DNA of 62,228 nucleotides from an uncultured Lachnospiraceae bacterium (GCA_910588215.1 CAJUQJ010000021.1:1-62228), one strand, 5' to 3'; positions 1-10,560 are shown, counted from the stretch's first letter. Program-made: numbers and translations. Notes: generated by a model from the letters alone, not told the origin.

Positions 1-49
1 CATAAAAAATAGCAATATAACGATTTGAGTCAATATTTTACAACTTTAG

Positions 50-727
50 GGCTATGAGATGATGATCACCACGTTCCCGCCCGTGAACGAATCCTATCAC
101 GGCACCTAGATGGTGCGCAGACGGGCATACTGGAGTCTGTTGTCGGGCTCCTTCGGGCATACCTACGGACATGCTTCGGTATGGTGTTCGATCGGTGAGA
201 AGGAGAGAGGCATCATGACCAAATACTCCTGGTATGAGGCGCTGCAGTCGGAGGGCTCCGGGCAGATGAAATATCTGCGGGAGATCATGGAAGATCTGCG
301 GTTGATGACCTGTCTTCCGGCATCCGGTATCGTAGACGGACAGGACGGCAGTGAGGAGATGAACAGGCACGTGGCGGTCAGCGAGGAGACGGAGGGAAGG
401 TTCCTCTGTGCTTATCTGCCAAGCGGCGGCAGCGCGGCGTTTGCGTTAAAGAAGCTTCCGGTGCCGCTTACCCTGCAGGAAGACTGTCTGTACGGCTGGT
501 GGTGGAATCCTTCCGACGGTAAGTTTTATGACCGGAAGAATCAGCCGGCAGAGTCTGCACAGGCAATTTCCGTGACGGACGGAAGACTGTCTGTGACGGC
601 GCCCACGGAGGGAGAAGAGAAGGACTGGGTGCTTATTCTGATGACGGAGAATGGTGAGCCGCCGGTGAAAGATCGGGTGTATTACGAACTGGAACAGGCA
701 GAAGAGAAGAAAGTGTTTGAGTGGTAG
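50..727 (+). pseudogene. GH140/DUF4038-like glycosidase, C-terminal remnant
   Basis: This is the C-terminal part of an apiosidase-like (DUF4038, GH140-type) protein plus its 'collagen-binding' beta domain. What is seen: the stretch RRAYWSLLSGSFGHTYGH near 116-170 is the end of the catalytic barrel in that family. It is followed by GQMKYLREIMEDLR and a small beta domain with LYGWWWNPSDGKFYD. The bulk of the roughly 450-residue family is absent. Upstream in the same frame the residues PVNESYHGT fit the family but are cut by TAG at 107-109, with another TAG at 47-49. No barrel start lies in positions 1-49. An ATG at 110 could still give a 205-residue fragment, but without the active-site half. 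I read it as a decayed gene. A strong terminator follows at 793. Confidence 0.75.
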
Positions 728-785
728 GTGTGCTGCATGGCCATCCATGTCATGAAAGAATAACAGATTGTGATTACAAATAGAA

Positions 786-1865
786 CTATATGCCGGGAAA
801 ATTGCGATAATTTTCCCGGTATTTTTTTGGTGTTGTTCCGTATTTTTTCTGAAAAGAACTGTAAAAGTATGTCAGATTTGAAAAATGTAAAGTATTACAG
901 ATTTCATTTACCGGCATATCTGTGCTTTGAAGCAAATCAACTGCTTCTTTCAGGGAAATGGAAAGAGCATATTGCTTAATACTATAGCCGGTATATTTTT
1001 TTACAATTCGATTGAGGTAGGAACCGCTATACGATAATGTGGTTTCAAGCTCTTGTCTGGAAATGTGTCCGTGGTGGTTTTGAATCTGGTTACGAATGGC
1101 TTGAAACAACTCTGTTTCCGCATCAGTACCAAGATTTAACGGGATTATTTGATAATGTGAGGAGTCGGACAGTTCACATAAAATCTGCATAAGTATACAT
1201 TTCACAATGTATGTGGAACCGATTGTAGGGTTGGTTATTTGTCTTGTCAGGCTGTCAAAGAGATGATACATATATTGCCTGGCACCTGGGAACTCCTTTT
1301 TGGGGATAAAATCAAGATACTCTTTTCGGAGAGAATATGACTGTTCGGGCAAATTAAGAGTGTTTTCAAAAAAATGTTCTACTAATCGATTCATATAGTT
1401 TTGTTCAATCTCAAAATAGAAATTGTTTATATCATGCAGCAAGGTTTTTACAAGGGGAATAGGAAGGCGCAAAAACAGAGCACGAAAATCTGTAGAATAT
1501 TCCTCCTGATGACTGATAAAACAGTTTAAGAGACAGAGACTGCCGGCCGGGTACAAATGGCGTTCTGTTTCAATTTGCTGATACATGGTACCGGATATAA
1601 CATAGATCAGTTCAAAAAAATCATGGTAGTGAAGTTGTTGGTAAGTTATTGGACTTTGAGGATCATTCAATTTGTATGTATGAGAAAAAAATGTATCAGG
1701 ATTAATAAACGTAAAAATATAATTATTTTCCTTATCATCAGGGTGAATTGTTTCAAATATGATATCCGGAGCACTTGGCGAATCAGAAACTGATGTCCGG
1801 CTCATGATGCGGATGTTTAGATTGTCAGACTTCATACTTACCGGAGTATGTTTTTTATTCTGCAT
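786..1865 (-). CDS. AraC-family transcriptional regulator (locus 1)
   Basis: A likely sugar-responsive activator or repressor of the divergent glycosidase operon starting at 2040. The N-terminal half is a cupin-like sensor with LHYHDFFELIYVISG, the usual AraC sugar-binding strand. The C-terminal 100 residues hold two helix-turn-helix units (SRQELETTLSYSGSYLNR and INEICNTLHFSNLTYFYSSF-type), ending in FQKKYGTTPKKYREN. I chose the ATG at 1865, which follows AAAGGA. A GTG at 1886 in the same frame would add seven residues but has a poorer site. The last dozen residues are encoded inside a terminator hairpin, so the original stop may have been a little earlier. Its placement beside the GH2 gene, transcribed away from it, supports local control. 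The inducer is not known. Confidence 0.85.
   Translation of the reverse strand: MQNKKHTPVSMKSDNLNIRIMSRTSVSDSPSAPDIIFETIHPDDKENNYIFTFINPDTFFSHTYKLNDPQSPITYQQLHYHDFFELIYVISGTMYQQIETERHLYPAGSLCLLNCFISHQEEYSTDFRALFLRLPIPLVKTLLHDINNFYFEIEQNYMNRLVEHFFENTLNLPEQSYSLRKEYLDFIPKKEFPGARQYMYHLFDSLTRQITNPTIGSTYIVKCILMQILCELSDSSHYQIIPLNLGTDAETELFQAIRNQIQNHHGHISRQELETTLSYSGSYLNRIVKKYTGYSIKQYALSISLKEAVDLLQSTDMPVNEICNTLHFSNLTYFYSSFQKKYGTTPKKYRENYRNFPGI
793..828 (+). terminator. Intrinsic terminator after the DUF4038 remnant
   Basis: An 11-bp perfect stem (CCGGGAAAATT / AATTTTCCCGG) with a 5-nt loop is followed by a run of seven T on the plus strand. It also overlaps the last codons of the AraC gene coming from the right, so it may serve both strands. 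Confidence 0.8.
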
Positions 1866-2039
1866 ATCTCTTATAGTTCCTTTCACTTATTCTGGCTCAT
1901 TTCTGATAGTATTATAACAAATTGAGTCCGTTTTTGCCATAGGAATATCAAAAATAAAACTATACACTGTAGATAGCATTTTGATATAAATCGATTTGAA
2001 AGCCAGGAAATGACACAAAGAAATGGAAGGAGAAGGAAT

Positions 2040-4400
2040 GTGGAGAAAATTAATTTTTGTAAAGACTGGTTATTTTGCAAAAAGGACAGCAAGATTCAAA
2101 AAAGTGTAACGCTTCCGCATGATGCAATGCTTGGGGAAGAACGTTTGGCGGACAATCCAAGCGGCTCCGGAGGGGCTTATTTTTCGGGAAATGCCTACGT
2201 ATATGAGAAAATCTTTGAGGCGCCGCTTGAATGGAGCAATAAGAAAGTTGTTTTTCAGTTTGAAGGGATTTATCAGACGGCTGTAATTTACCTGAACCAT
2301 CAGGAAGCCGGGAGGGTATTTAACGGTTATACGACAACAGAGATTGTTGCAGATTCTTTTTTGAAATATGGAAGCCAGAATCTGATTCAGGTTGAAGTTG
2401 ACAATCAGAACCAGCCAAACAGCCGCTGGTATAGTGGGGCGGGAATTTATCGGCCTGCATGGATTTATCTGACAGAAAAAGAAGGGATTGAACTTCATGG
2501 AGTAAAAATCAAAACAGTTTCCTATAGTCCGGCTCAGATTGAAGTATCTGTATCAGCGGGCAGGGGAACGCCGGAAATCACTATTCTTGAAGGAACAGAT
2601 GAAGTTGCAGCGGCGAGGGGAAACTGCGTGACAATCGATATTCCGGATGCAAAGCTATGGAGTGACAAATCGCCGGATTTGTACACCTGTCATGTGGAAT
2701 TACACGAAGAAGATATAGATGATGTCTGGGAAGAGACTTTCGGTATTAGAAAACTGGAATGGTCTCCTGAAGGCTTTTTCGTAAATGGACAAAATGTGCT
2801 GCTTCGTGGTGGCTGCATACATCATGATAATGGTATTTTAGGCGCCTGCGGATATGAGGAAGCAGAGTGGCGTAAGATCCGTATTATGAAAGAACAGGGT
2901 TTTAATGCAATCAGGTCATCTCATAATCCATGTTCACAGGCAATGCTGGAAGCTTGTGACGCATTAGGAATGTACATGATCGATGAAACATGGGATATGT
3001 GGTACCATCACAAAACAAAATACGACTATGCCGCTTTCTTCCGGGAGAATTTCAGATCTGATTTACATACGATAGTAAATAAGGATTTTAATCATCCCTG
3101 TGTAATCTTTTATTCGATTGGAAATGAGGTTAGCGAACCAGCATCGGAAGAAGGCCTGGCAGTCGAGAAAGAAATGATCGAATATTTACATGTACTGGAT
3201 GCGGACAGAGCAGTGACAGCAGGTTTCAATCTGACAATTATTGCGAATGCAGCAAAAGGCGAACAGCTGTATGACGGAGAAGGCGGCATGAATACCGGCG
3301 AATCCGATGGTATGGAAATGCCAAAGATGGACAGCGCAAGGTTCAATCAGCTTGCCCAGCAGATCGGCGCCGGAATGAATCATGCAGCAGACAGTGACGA
3401 GGCGGATGCAGCCATTACCCCTGCAGTGGATCTTTTGGACATCGCCGGATACAATTATGCCTCCGGACGTTACCCGTTGGAAGGAGAAAAACATCCTGGC
3501 CGCATCATTTTCGGCAGCGAGACATTTCCGCAGGATATCGGCCAGAACTGGGAAATGGTGAAAAAGTATCCATATATTCTCGGTGATTTCATGTGGACGG
3601 CCATAGATTACATAGGAGAAGCCGGTATTGGAGCATGGTCGGAATCAGCAGATGCAATGGGATTTGGCAACCCATATCCGTGGCTGCTCGGCGGAGCGGG
3701 TGTGCTTGACCTTTTAGGCAATCCGGATGGACAGGCATTGTATGCGAAAACGGTATGGGGCTTGTCTGACATTCCTCTGATTGCGGTCAGACCGGTTAAC
3801 ATGTCGGATGAAACAACGAAACGTTCGGTATGGCGTGGAACCAACGCCGTTCCATCGTGGTCATGGAGAGGATGTGAGGGAAGACATGCTCTCGTGGAAG
3901 TTTATGCAGAAGGCACAGAAGCAGAACTGATCATCAACGGAAGAGTCGTAGAAAAAAAGAAACTGGAAGCGAAAAAAGCTTGTTTTGAAACGGTATATGA
4001 AGCAGGTGAGATAGAAGCGGCGGCCTATGATCAGAACGGAACTGAAATCTCAAGAAGCAGACTGACATCGGCTGAAGGAAAACTGTATATCGGTATCATT
4101 CCGGAAACTCAGGCAGTAAAGGGAAAACTGTTATATGTAAATATCAATATCTGTGACCAAAAAGGTGTTGTAGAAAGCAATGCAGATAGAAAAATGCAGA
4201 TTTCTGTTGAAGGAGGAGAACTGCTTGCATTCGGAAGTGCGAATCCAAGAACGGAGGAGTCTTATCTGGCAGGTGAATTTACCTCATTCCGTGGAAGAAC
4301 TCAGGCAGTGATTCGTGTTGGAAATGATGAAAAACTGAAAATATGCGTAACAGTGGAGAAGGAACAGGTGGAAGCTTCCTTTGATGTTGTAGAGAATTGA
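2040..4400 (+). CDS. GH2 glycosidase (beta-galactosidase/glucuronidase type)
   Basis: A retaining exo-beta-glycosidase of family GH2, probably intracellular since no signal peptide is present. Domains in order: jelly-roll sugar-binding domain (about 20-170, including NSRWYSGAGIYRPAWIYL), immunoglobulin-like domain, TIM barrel, and a C-terminal DUF4982/beta-domain region. The acid/base Glu is expected at E363 in IFYSIGNEVSEP and the nucleophile at E494 in FGSETFPQDIGQNW. The start is GTG at 2040, preceded by GGAGAAGG; the upstream ATG at 2010 has no good site. It is first in an operon with a GPH symporter, a GH3 and a GH43, which points to plant or mucin-type oligosaccharides. The exact substrate cannot be read from sequence. 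The gene is visibly AT-richer than its paralogue at 14391. Confidence 0.9.
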   Translation: MEKINFCKDWLFCKKDSKIQKSVTLPHDAMLGEERLADNPSGSGGAYFSGNAYVYEKIFEAPLEWSNKKVVFQFEGIYQTAVIYLNHQEAGRVFNGYTTTEIVADSFLKYGSQNLIQVEVDNQNQPNSRWYSGAGIYRPAWIYLTEKEGIELHGVKIKTVSYSPAQIEVSVSAGRGTPEITILEGTDEVAAARGNCVTIDIPDAKLWSDKSPDLYTCHVELHEEDIDDVWEETFGIRKLEWSPEGFFVNGQNVLLRGGCIHHDNGILGACGYEEAEWRKIRIMKEQGFNAIRSSHNPCSQAMLEACDALGMYMIDETWDMWYHHKTKYDYAAFFRENFRSDLHTIVNKDFNHPCVIFYSIGNEVSEPASEEGLAVEKEMIEYLHVLDADRAVTAGFNLTIIANAAKGEQLYDGEGGMNTGESDGMEMPKMDSARFNQLAQQIGAGMNHAADSDEADAAITPAVDLLDIAGYNYASGRYPLEGEKHPGRIIFGSETFPQDIGQNWEMVKKYPYILGDFMWTAIDYIGEAGIGAWSESADAMGFGNPYPWLLGGAGVLDLLGNPDGQALYAKTVWGLSDIPLIAVRPVNMSDETTKRSVWRGTNAVPSWSWRGCEGRHALVEVYAEGTEAELIINGRVVEKKKLEAKKACFETVYEAGEIEAAAYDQNGTEISRSRLTSAEGKLYIGIIPETQAVKGKLLYVNINICDQKGVVESNADRKMQISVEGGELLAFGSANPRTEESYLAGEFTSFRGRTQAVIRVGNDEKLKICVTVEKEQVEASFDVVEN

Positions 4401-4417
4401 TGAAGGAGGAAACGAAA

Positions 4418-5761
4418 ATGAAAGAAACAAAAGTTTATAATCCCGAAAAAGTGTCTTTGGAAAAAGCCTTATTGTGGAATACCAGACCGCTGTCTTTTGG
4501 GGCAGTAACGATTCTTATGGGTTACCTGTCTATGTTCTGTACAGATATCTTACAGATGCCCGCAGCTCTGGTGGGAACACTTCTGATGGCAAGTAAGATT
4601 TTTGACGGCGTTACAGACCTGATTGCAGGATATATCGTTGACAACACAAAAACGAAACTTGGAAAAGGAAGACCATACGAGCTGTGTCTGATTGGAGTAT
4701 GGGTTTGTACTTTCGCTTTGTTCGCCTCCAATGTTGAGTGGAGTATGACTATGAAATCGGTATGGCTGTTGATTATGTATACTCTGATCTGGTCTATTTT
4801 CGGCACCATGCTGAATGCAGCAGAAACACCTTACATCATCAGAGCATTCGGCAATGCGATAGCGGTAACAAAAGCATCAGCAATCGGCGGAGTATTTATC
4901 ACGATTGGATGCATGGTTGTGTCAGTTTCCCTTCCGATGGCAATAGGCGCACTTGGAACGACAGTCGCAGGGTGGAGAAAGATTATTATAATGTATGCAA
5001 TTCCGCTTCTTTTAATTGGCCTGCTTCGTTTCCTGCTTGTTCCTGAATCGTTTATACCCGAACAGGATGCGAAAGAAGAAAAAGTTGCGATAAAGGATAT
5101 TCTTACGGTATTAACGAGCAATCGTTATATTTGGCTTCTTGCCATTATATCGATGATTCCGCAGACTATTTCCGGAATGGGCGCTACCACATATTACTTT
5201 AACGTTGTTGTAGGAGATATCACTAAGCTTTCTGCGATTTCGATGCTGGGTCTGGTGTCCACATTGTTTATTTTGTTTTTCCCTGCAATGATGAAAAAGC
5301 GTACGGCTATGGATCTGATTGGTATTTTTTCAGTGATTGGTATGATTGGATATGCTATGGTCTTCTTTGCAGGCAGTAATATGGTAGTTCTTATCATTGC
5401 ATTTTTCTTAAGCGGTCTTGCTGTTTTACCGACGTCTTATATGCGTTCCCCGATTATTATGGATGTGGCGGAATACAACGAGAGACAGGGACGCCCCAGA
5501 ATGGAAGCAACACTGGCTGCTGCAACAAACTTTACAGTTAAGATCGGACAGGCTCTGGGAGCCTTCTTATTAGGCGCTTTATTGAGCGTAGGTGGATATG
5601 ACGGCGCACTTGCGGTACAGCCGGACAGCGCAATTATGAGTATTCGTGTATTATGCAGTTTCATGCCGGCTGCTCTGATGCTGCTTTCCTTTATCTGTGC
5701 GGTTGCTTATCGTCCACTGGATGCATTCTTAAAAAATGAGAGAGAAAAAAATAAACAGTAG
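4418..5761 (+). CDS. GPH-family sugar:cation symporter (MelB/UidB-like)
   Basis: A major-facilitator-superfamily transporter of the glycoside-pentoside-hexuronide group, about 447 residues, with 12 predicted membrane segments and no signal peptide. The family marker near the N-terminus is visible in the segment FDGVTDLIAGYIVDNTKTK and GKGRPYELC, equivalent to the D-x-x-x-D and 'GR.RP' motifs of MelB and UidB. It would import an oligosaccharide or glycoside using Na+ or H+ for the flanking GH2, GH3 and GH43 enzymes. The start at 4418 has AGGAGG at 4404-4409. The preceding GH2 stop lies 15 nt upstream, so the genes are cotranscribed. Confidence 0.92.
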   Translation: MKETKVYNPEKVSLEKALLWNTRPLSFGAVTILMGYLSMFCTDILQMPAALVGTLLMASKIFDGVTDLIAGYIVDNTKTKLGKGRPYELCLIGVWVCTFALFASNVEWSMTMKSVWLLIMYTLIWSIFGTMLNAAETPYIIRAFGNAIAVTKASAIGGVFITIGCMVVSVSLPMAIGALGTTVAGWRKIIIMYAIPLLLIGLLRFLLVPESFIPEQDAKEEKVAIKDILTVLTSNRYIWLLAIISMIPQTISGMGATTYYFNVVVGDITKLSAISMLGLVSTLFILFFPAMMKKRTAMDLIGIFSVIGMIGYAMVFFAGSNMVVLIIAFFLSGLAVLPTSYMRSPIIMDVAEYNERQGRPRMEATLAAATNFTVKIGQALGAFLLGALLSVGGYDGALAVQPDSAIMSIRVLCSFMPAALMLLSFICAVAYRPLDAFLKNEREKNKQ

Positions 5762-5784
5762 TAGTGACATAGGAGATTTCAATT

Positions 5785-8511
5785 ATGGATATGATGGAAC
5801 AGATGCAGGAGATTATGAAGAGACCCTTGGTTTTGCCTTACCCGGAGCATCTTGAGATCACAAGAAAAATAGCGGCTGACGGGATTGTCCTGCTAAAAAA
5901 TGCGGAAGAAATTCTTCCATTGAAAACAAAAACAGTTGCCCTGTTTGGCGCCGGTGCAGTTGACACGATATCCTGTGGTACCGGCAGCGGTTATATTTCT
6001 GCCCCACATGTAGTGACAGTTAAGGAAGGAATGGAAAATGCTGGATTTTCCTTGACATCAGAGGAGTGGCTGGAACGTTTTTTGGGAGAAAGCCGGAAGG
6101 CAAATGAAGAAGATACCACACTGACTCAGATGGATCGGATATGGAGCGGAAAAAGGATTCTGATCGACGATATTCCAATTACAGATACGGATCTGGTGAA
6201 AGCAAAAAAAGCAGATACAGCGATATATGTGATCCGCAGAAATGCAGGAGAGGATGATGACCGTAAAGCGGAAAAAGGCGACTATTATCTGACAGAGAGA
6301 GAGGAAGAAAACCTCAGGAAAATAACACAGAACTTTGAGAATACGATTGTGGTATTCAATACCTGCGTCATGGATGCTTCTTTTTTGGAGACAATTACAG
6401 GAATAAAGGGAGCCGTACTAATGGGACTTGCCGGAAATGAGTGCGGAAATGCACTGGCTGATATTCTGTCAGGAAAATGCAGTCCTTGCGGAAAGTTAAC
6501 AGATACCTGGGCAAGAAAATATGAAGACAATCCGGCAAGTGCTGCTTTTGGACGCAATGACGGTAATTCACTTCAGGAAGACTACACGGAAGATATCTAT
6601 GTCGGATACCGGTATTTTGATAGTTTTGGCGTTGAACCGCTGTTTCCATTCGGATATGGTTTGAGTTATTCTGCATTTCAGATTCAGACAAAGAAGATCG
6701 TTGCTGACTGGAAGGAAATTTCTGTAGAGGTTGAAGTGATCAATACGGGCAATGATTCCGGCAGGGAAGTCGTGCAGTTATATGTGACGGCCCCGGAAGG
6801 AAAACTGTGCAAACCATTTCAGGAGTTAAAAGCATTTGGAAAAACGAAAATGCTTAAGCCTGGCGAGTCTGAGAACATGACGCTCAGTTTCCCAACAGAA
6901 TCGATGGCTTCTTACGATGAGGCAAGAGCGGCATTTATCATGGAGTCAGGGGATTATCTGTTTCGCATCGGAACAGACAGCCGTCATACCAGAGTGACAT
7001 ATGTCGTAAGAGTAGAAGGAGAAGCAGTTTTACGTCAGGTACGAAATGAGGTAGTACCAGATCGTGATATAGAGCTGTTAAAAGCGCCTGAAAGAAGTGC
7101 TTTGCGACACATGATTCAGAAAGGAACAGATCTTGCAGATTTACTTGAGGAGTGTTTTGTTGATTATGTGCCGGATATTGTCTTACTTGGGACGGACTGC
7201 GTGACAATTGACGGAGCATGTAAAACAAGAGAAGCAGATCAAATCAATAAAAAACGCTTTGGGGAAGTAGAGCCAGCCAGCAGCGCAACCTTATTTGACG
7301 TAAAGAACGGAACAGTTTCAATGGATGCGTTTGTGGCATCGCTGGAACCGGAAGTGCTGATGCGTTTGATCACAGGCGCTGCCAATGAAACACCGTATGA
7401 AACGGCAGACCGTCTACACAAAACAATCAAGCAGGTAGAAGCTCCGGTATCTTCCGGGTCTACAACATCGCTTTTCGTATCTACACTCGGAATTCCACAG
7501 TGGAGAATGACAGATGGACCTGCAGGACTGCATCTTACGATGCTTGGGGCAACTTGTTTTCCGACTGATATTGTTGTTGCGCAGACGTGGGATCCGCAAA
7601 TGGGCTTTCTGATGGGCGAAAGTCTCGGAAAAGAGATGGTCTTTTATAATCAGGACGTGGTCCTGGGACCTGGTATGAATATTCATCGTGATCCTTTATG
7701 CGGAAGAAACTTTGAGTATTTTTCTGAAGATCCTGTGATTAGCGGAAAAATGGCTGCGGCTGTAACAAAGGGAGTACAGTCGCTTCCAGGAACATCCGTA
7801 TCCATCAAGCATTTTGTATGTAACAATCAGGAGGCAGACCGTTTTGTTACAAACAGTACAGTATCTGAAAGAGCGCTGAGAGAAATTTACATGAAAGGCT
7901 TTGAAATCTGTGTACGCGAAGCAGATCCGCATACTGTAATGTCAAGTTACAATAAGGTGAACGGAATTCACACATCTTCAAATTATGAGTTGCTCACAGA
8001 AGTTCTTCGTGGAGAGTGGGGCTTCCGCGGGCTGGTAATGACAGACTGGGGAACAAGAAGTGAGAAAGCGGAAGATTACCATGCGGGAAACGATCTCGTA
8101 ATGGGTGGTTATCGGACAGATACGCTGATGGCTGCTTTGGAGGGAAAAAAGGCAGAGTTTTCCGATGATGGGTATGTAATCACACAGGAGTTTCCGATTT
8201 ATGGCGGATTTGCCACAGAAATTGTGGAAAGATGGAATTCATTTTACTTATGTGCAAAGGGCTCTGATAAAATTTCCATGACCGTGAAACCAGAGAAAGA
8301 TTTAAATCCTAAGGTAACCGAGAAGATACAGGAGGGTATGGCTGAAATAGAAACGCTGGAAGACGGAACAAGAGAGATTACATATTTTGGAAAAGACCGC
8401 GGTAAATTTCTGGATCTGGATGATGTCAGGGCTTGTGCAGCCAATGTATTAAAACAAATTATGGAATCTGTTTCATTTATCAGATTATCTGAAGGTATGA
8501 CAGAGAAATAG
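5785..8511 (+). CDS. GH3 glycosidase with swapped domain order
   Basis: A family GH3 exo-glycosidase, 908 residues, with the domain order reversed relative to most GH3 enzymes. Residues about 20-290 are the alpha/beta sandwich (DGIVLLKNAEEILPL and the PFGYGLSY motif near 290). A fibronectin-III-like domain follows at about 300-410. The TIM barrel lies in the second half, with RMTDGPAGLHL, GPGMNIHRDPLCGRNFEYF, KHFVCNNQE and the nucleophile D754 in VMTDWG. This inverted layout is known from Ruminococcus albus-type beta-glucosidases. No signal peptide is seen. The start at 5785 follows AGGAGA. It lies 23 nt after the symporter. Beta-glucosidase or beta-xylosidase activity is plausible but not decidable here. 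Confidence 0.9.
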   Translation: MDMMEQMQEIMKRPLVLPYPEHLEITRKIAADGIVLLKNAEEILPLKTKTVALFGAGAVDTISCGTGSGYISAPHVVTVKEGMENAGFSLTSEEWLERFLGESRKANEEDTTLTQMDRIWSGKRILIDDIPITDTDLVKAKKADTAIYVIRRNAGEDDDRKAEKGDYYLTEREEENLRKITQNFENTIVVFNTCVMDASFLETITGIKGAVLMGLAGNECGNALADILSGKCSPCGKLTDTWARKYEDNPASAAFGRNDGNSLQEDYTEDIYVGYRYFDSFGVEPLFPFGYGLSYSAFQIQTKKIVADWKEISVEVEVINTGNDSGREVVQLYVTAPEGKLCKPFQELKAFGKTKMLKPGESENMTLSFPTESMASYDEARAAFIMESGDYLFRIGTDSRHTRVTYVVRVEGEAVLRQVRNEVVPDRDIELLKAPERSALRHMIQKGTDLADLLEECFVDYVPDIVLLGTDCVTIDGACKTREADQINKKRFGEVEPASSATLFDVKNGTVSMDAFVASLEPEVLMRLITGAANETPYETADRLHKTIKQVEAPVSSGSTTSLFVSTLGIPQWRMTDGPAGLHLTMLGATCFPTDIVVAQTWDPQMGFLMGESLGKEMVFYNQDVVLGPGMNIHRDPLCGRNFEYFSEDPVISGKMAAAVTKGVQSLPGTSVSIKHFVCNNQEADRFVTNSTVSERALREIYMKGFEICVREADPHTVMSSYNKVNGIHTSSNYELLTEVLRGEWGFRGLVMTDWGTRSEKAEDYHAGNDLVMGGYRTDTLMAALEGKKAEFSDDGYVITQEFPIYGGFATEIVERWNSFYLCAKGSDKISMTVKPEKDLNPKVTEKIQEGMAEIETLEDGTREITYFGKDRGKFLDLDDVRACAANVLKQIMESVSFIRLSEGMTEK

Positions 8512-8523
8512 AGAGGTGTGTAC

Positions 8524-9990
8524 ATGAAAAAACAGGCATATAATCCGTATCTTCCAGCATGGGAATATATTCCGGACGGCGAGCCGAAAGTGTTTGGCGA
8601 TAGATTATATATTTTTGGCAGCCATGACAGATTTGACGGAGAGGGATACTGTGAGAACGATTATGTTTCATGGTCAGCGTCGACAGATGATCTTTCAAAC
8701 TGGCGATATGAAGGGACTATTTTTCGTAAAGACCAGACACCCTGGAATACCAAAAACGAACCGTACTATGCACCGGATGTGATTCAGGGAATAGATGGGA
8801 AATTTTATCTCTATTATTTCGTAGCCAACAGCAGTATCATATCTGTTGCTGTTTGTGATACCCCTGCCGGAAAGTATGAATATCTTGGAGATGTTCATAT
8901 GCCGGATGGACACACATACGGATCAAAGCCGGAAGAGTGGTTTACATTTGATCCTGGAGTTCTGGTCGATGATGATAATCGAATCTGGCTTTATACAGGA
9001 AGTGGTCAGGACTCCAATGGACAATACGGACACAAAATAAAAGGATGCTTTGTACTTGAACTGGCGCACGATATGCTTACAATCATCAGTGAACCGAAGG
9101 TATTGCTTCCTGCAAACTGGACGAGAAAAGAGCCGAATTTTTTTGAAGGAGCATCAATTCGTCATATTGGCGAGTGGTATTATCTAGTATATCCGGCAAC
9201 AGATTTAACCGGTTTGAATTATGCAATGAGTAAGTACCCGGATCGTGATTTTGTGCATAAAGGCAGAATTCATTGTACAAGTGATATCGGATTTGATGGA
9301 CGTAAATTAACAGACTGCACATATCCGATTGGTAATAATCATGGAGGTCTTGTATGTGTAAATGGACAGTGGTATATTTTTGACCATCGAATGACAAATG
9401 GATCTCAATGGAATCGACAGGGAGTTGCAGAACCTGTATGGATCAAAGATGACGGTACAATTGAAATGGTTGAATCGACCAGCTGTGGGTTGAATAATGG
9501 CCCATTAAGAGGACAGGGAAAATATCCTGCATATATATGCTGCAATCTTGTAGGAAGAAAAATATTTGGTCTCCGGAATCCGACCAAATGCCCAAAAGTC
9601 ACACAATCAGGAAAAGATTATAATCCACAGGAGAACACAGTTTATGAAGTGACAGCTGATACAGAATTGGATGCACCGTATTCCTATGTTTCAGATATTA
9701 CAAATGGTTGCCAGATCGGATACAAGTATTTTGATATGGCCAATACTACACGCCTGAAGATTGAAACGCGGTCTGCAAAAGGAAAAATTCAGATCCTGGA
9801 TCAGCTTGACGGAAAAGTAATCGCAGAAAAAGCTTTAAAAGAAGGGAAAGAGTGGACAGAAACAGAACTATTATTTGAACCAGACAGGATTGCTGCCGGT
9901 CAAATTGATGGAGATATAAAGAAATGTCCGCTATTCTTAAGATACATCGGATCAGGAAGTGTAGAAATGTTGAGCTTTACACTGAGTTAA
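8524..9990 (+). CDS. GH43 glycosidase (arabinofuranosidase/xylosidase type)
   Basis: A five-bladed beta-propeller enzyme of family GH43, about 488 residues, with a C-terminal beta-sandwich from about residue 370. Visible family motifs are NPYLPAWEYIPDGEP at the start (general base Asp), FDPGVLVDDD (pKa-modulating Asp) and FFEGASIRHIGEWYYLVY (general acid Glu). No signal peptide, so it acts inside the cell after uptake. The start at 8524 has GAGAGGTG upstream; the GTG at 8518 is too close to that site. It is the last gene of the locus 1 operon, 12 nt after the GH3. Members of this family release arabinose, xylose or galactose; which one is inference. Confidence 0.9.
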   Translation: MKKQAYNPYLPAWEYIPDGEPKVFGDRLYIFGSHDRFDGEGYCENDYVSWSASTDDLSNWRYEGTIFRKDQTPWNTKNEPYYAPDVIQGIDGKFYLYYFVANSSIISVAVCDTPAGKYEYLGDVHMPDGHTYGSKPEEWFTFDPGVLVDDDNRIWLYTGSGQDSNGQYGHKIKGCFVLELAHDMLTIISEPKVLLPANWTRKEPNFFEGASIRHIGEWYYLVYPATDLTGLNYAMSKYPDRDFVHKGRIHCTSDIGFDGRKLTDCTYPIGNNHGGLVCVNGQWYIFDHRMTNGSQWNRQGVAEPVWIKDDGTIEMVESTSCGLNNGPLRGQGKYPAYICCNLVGRKIFGLRNPTKCPKVTQSGKDYNPQENTVYEVTADTELDAPYSYVSDITNGCQIGYKYFDMANTTRLKIETRSAKGKIQILDQLDGKVIAEKALKEGKEWTETELLFEPDRIAAGQIDGDIKKCPLFLRYIGSGSVEMLSFTLS

Positions 9991-10560
9991 TTTAACAAGG
10001 CAATAACTCTAAGGTTTTTATACGGATATGGGTAACATTTTGCATCTTAAAGCACTTAAGAGAAATTTGTTCTTTCTGAACTTTGGGTATAATCAATAAA
10101 TAAGACAGGCATTACGCCTGTCTTATTTAGCTCCTTTAAGGATGAGGAAGTCTGTCCTTTTAATTCGGCAAGATGCCCTTCCATGCTTTTAAGGGTGATA
10201 TATCCATGCTCCTTATATAAGAGTGTTTTTATCGGCAGGAATTTCATGCTGACTGACAGATTTCAATGAAAAAGACGAATTTTGTAACTTTGATTATGAG
10301 TAACAAGACTTTGTTAAAAGTTAGCGGTTGGAGTATCAGACCTGGGAATCCATGGGCTATGAAGATCAGACAGCACCGTTTATGAAAACAGCATATGTTA
10401 TATCGGCCATTTACGGCTCAATATAGTAGATTATGAGAGCATTTGTACCTCGCCGACCGGAGAGGAACGTAGACACTTGGAATGTGCAAATACCGTTACT
10501 ATGAGCAGCTGGAAGAAGTGAATAGTAACAAGTGGCATAATAAATCACGAAAAAGAAAAA
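9991..10560. other. Intergenic stretch with decayed coding traces
   Basis: About 570 bases without an intact gene. The left end holds the operon terminator at 10099. From 10320 to 10560 short plus-strand open segments in shifting frames (for example WESMGYEDQTAPFM and CKYRYYEQLEEVNSNKW) look like relics of a lost gene, but none can be assigned to a family. A minus-strand frame at 10056-10247 crosses the terminator and has no convincing ribosome site. Confidence 0.4.
10099..10130 (+). terminator. Terminator of the locus 1 operon
   Basis: A perfect 12-bp inverted repeat (AATAAGACAGGC / GCCTGTCTTATT) with a 5-nt loop ATTAC, flanked by A-rich and T-rich edges, 108 nt after the GH43 stop. The flanks allow termination on either strand. 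Confidence 0.8.
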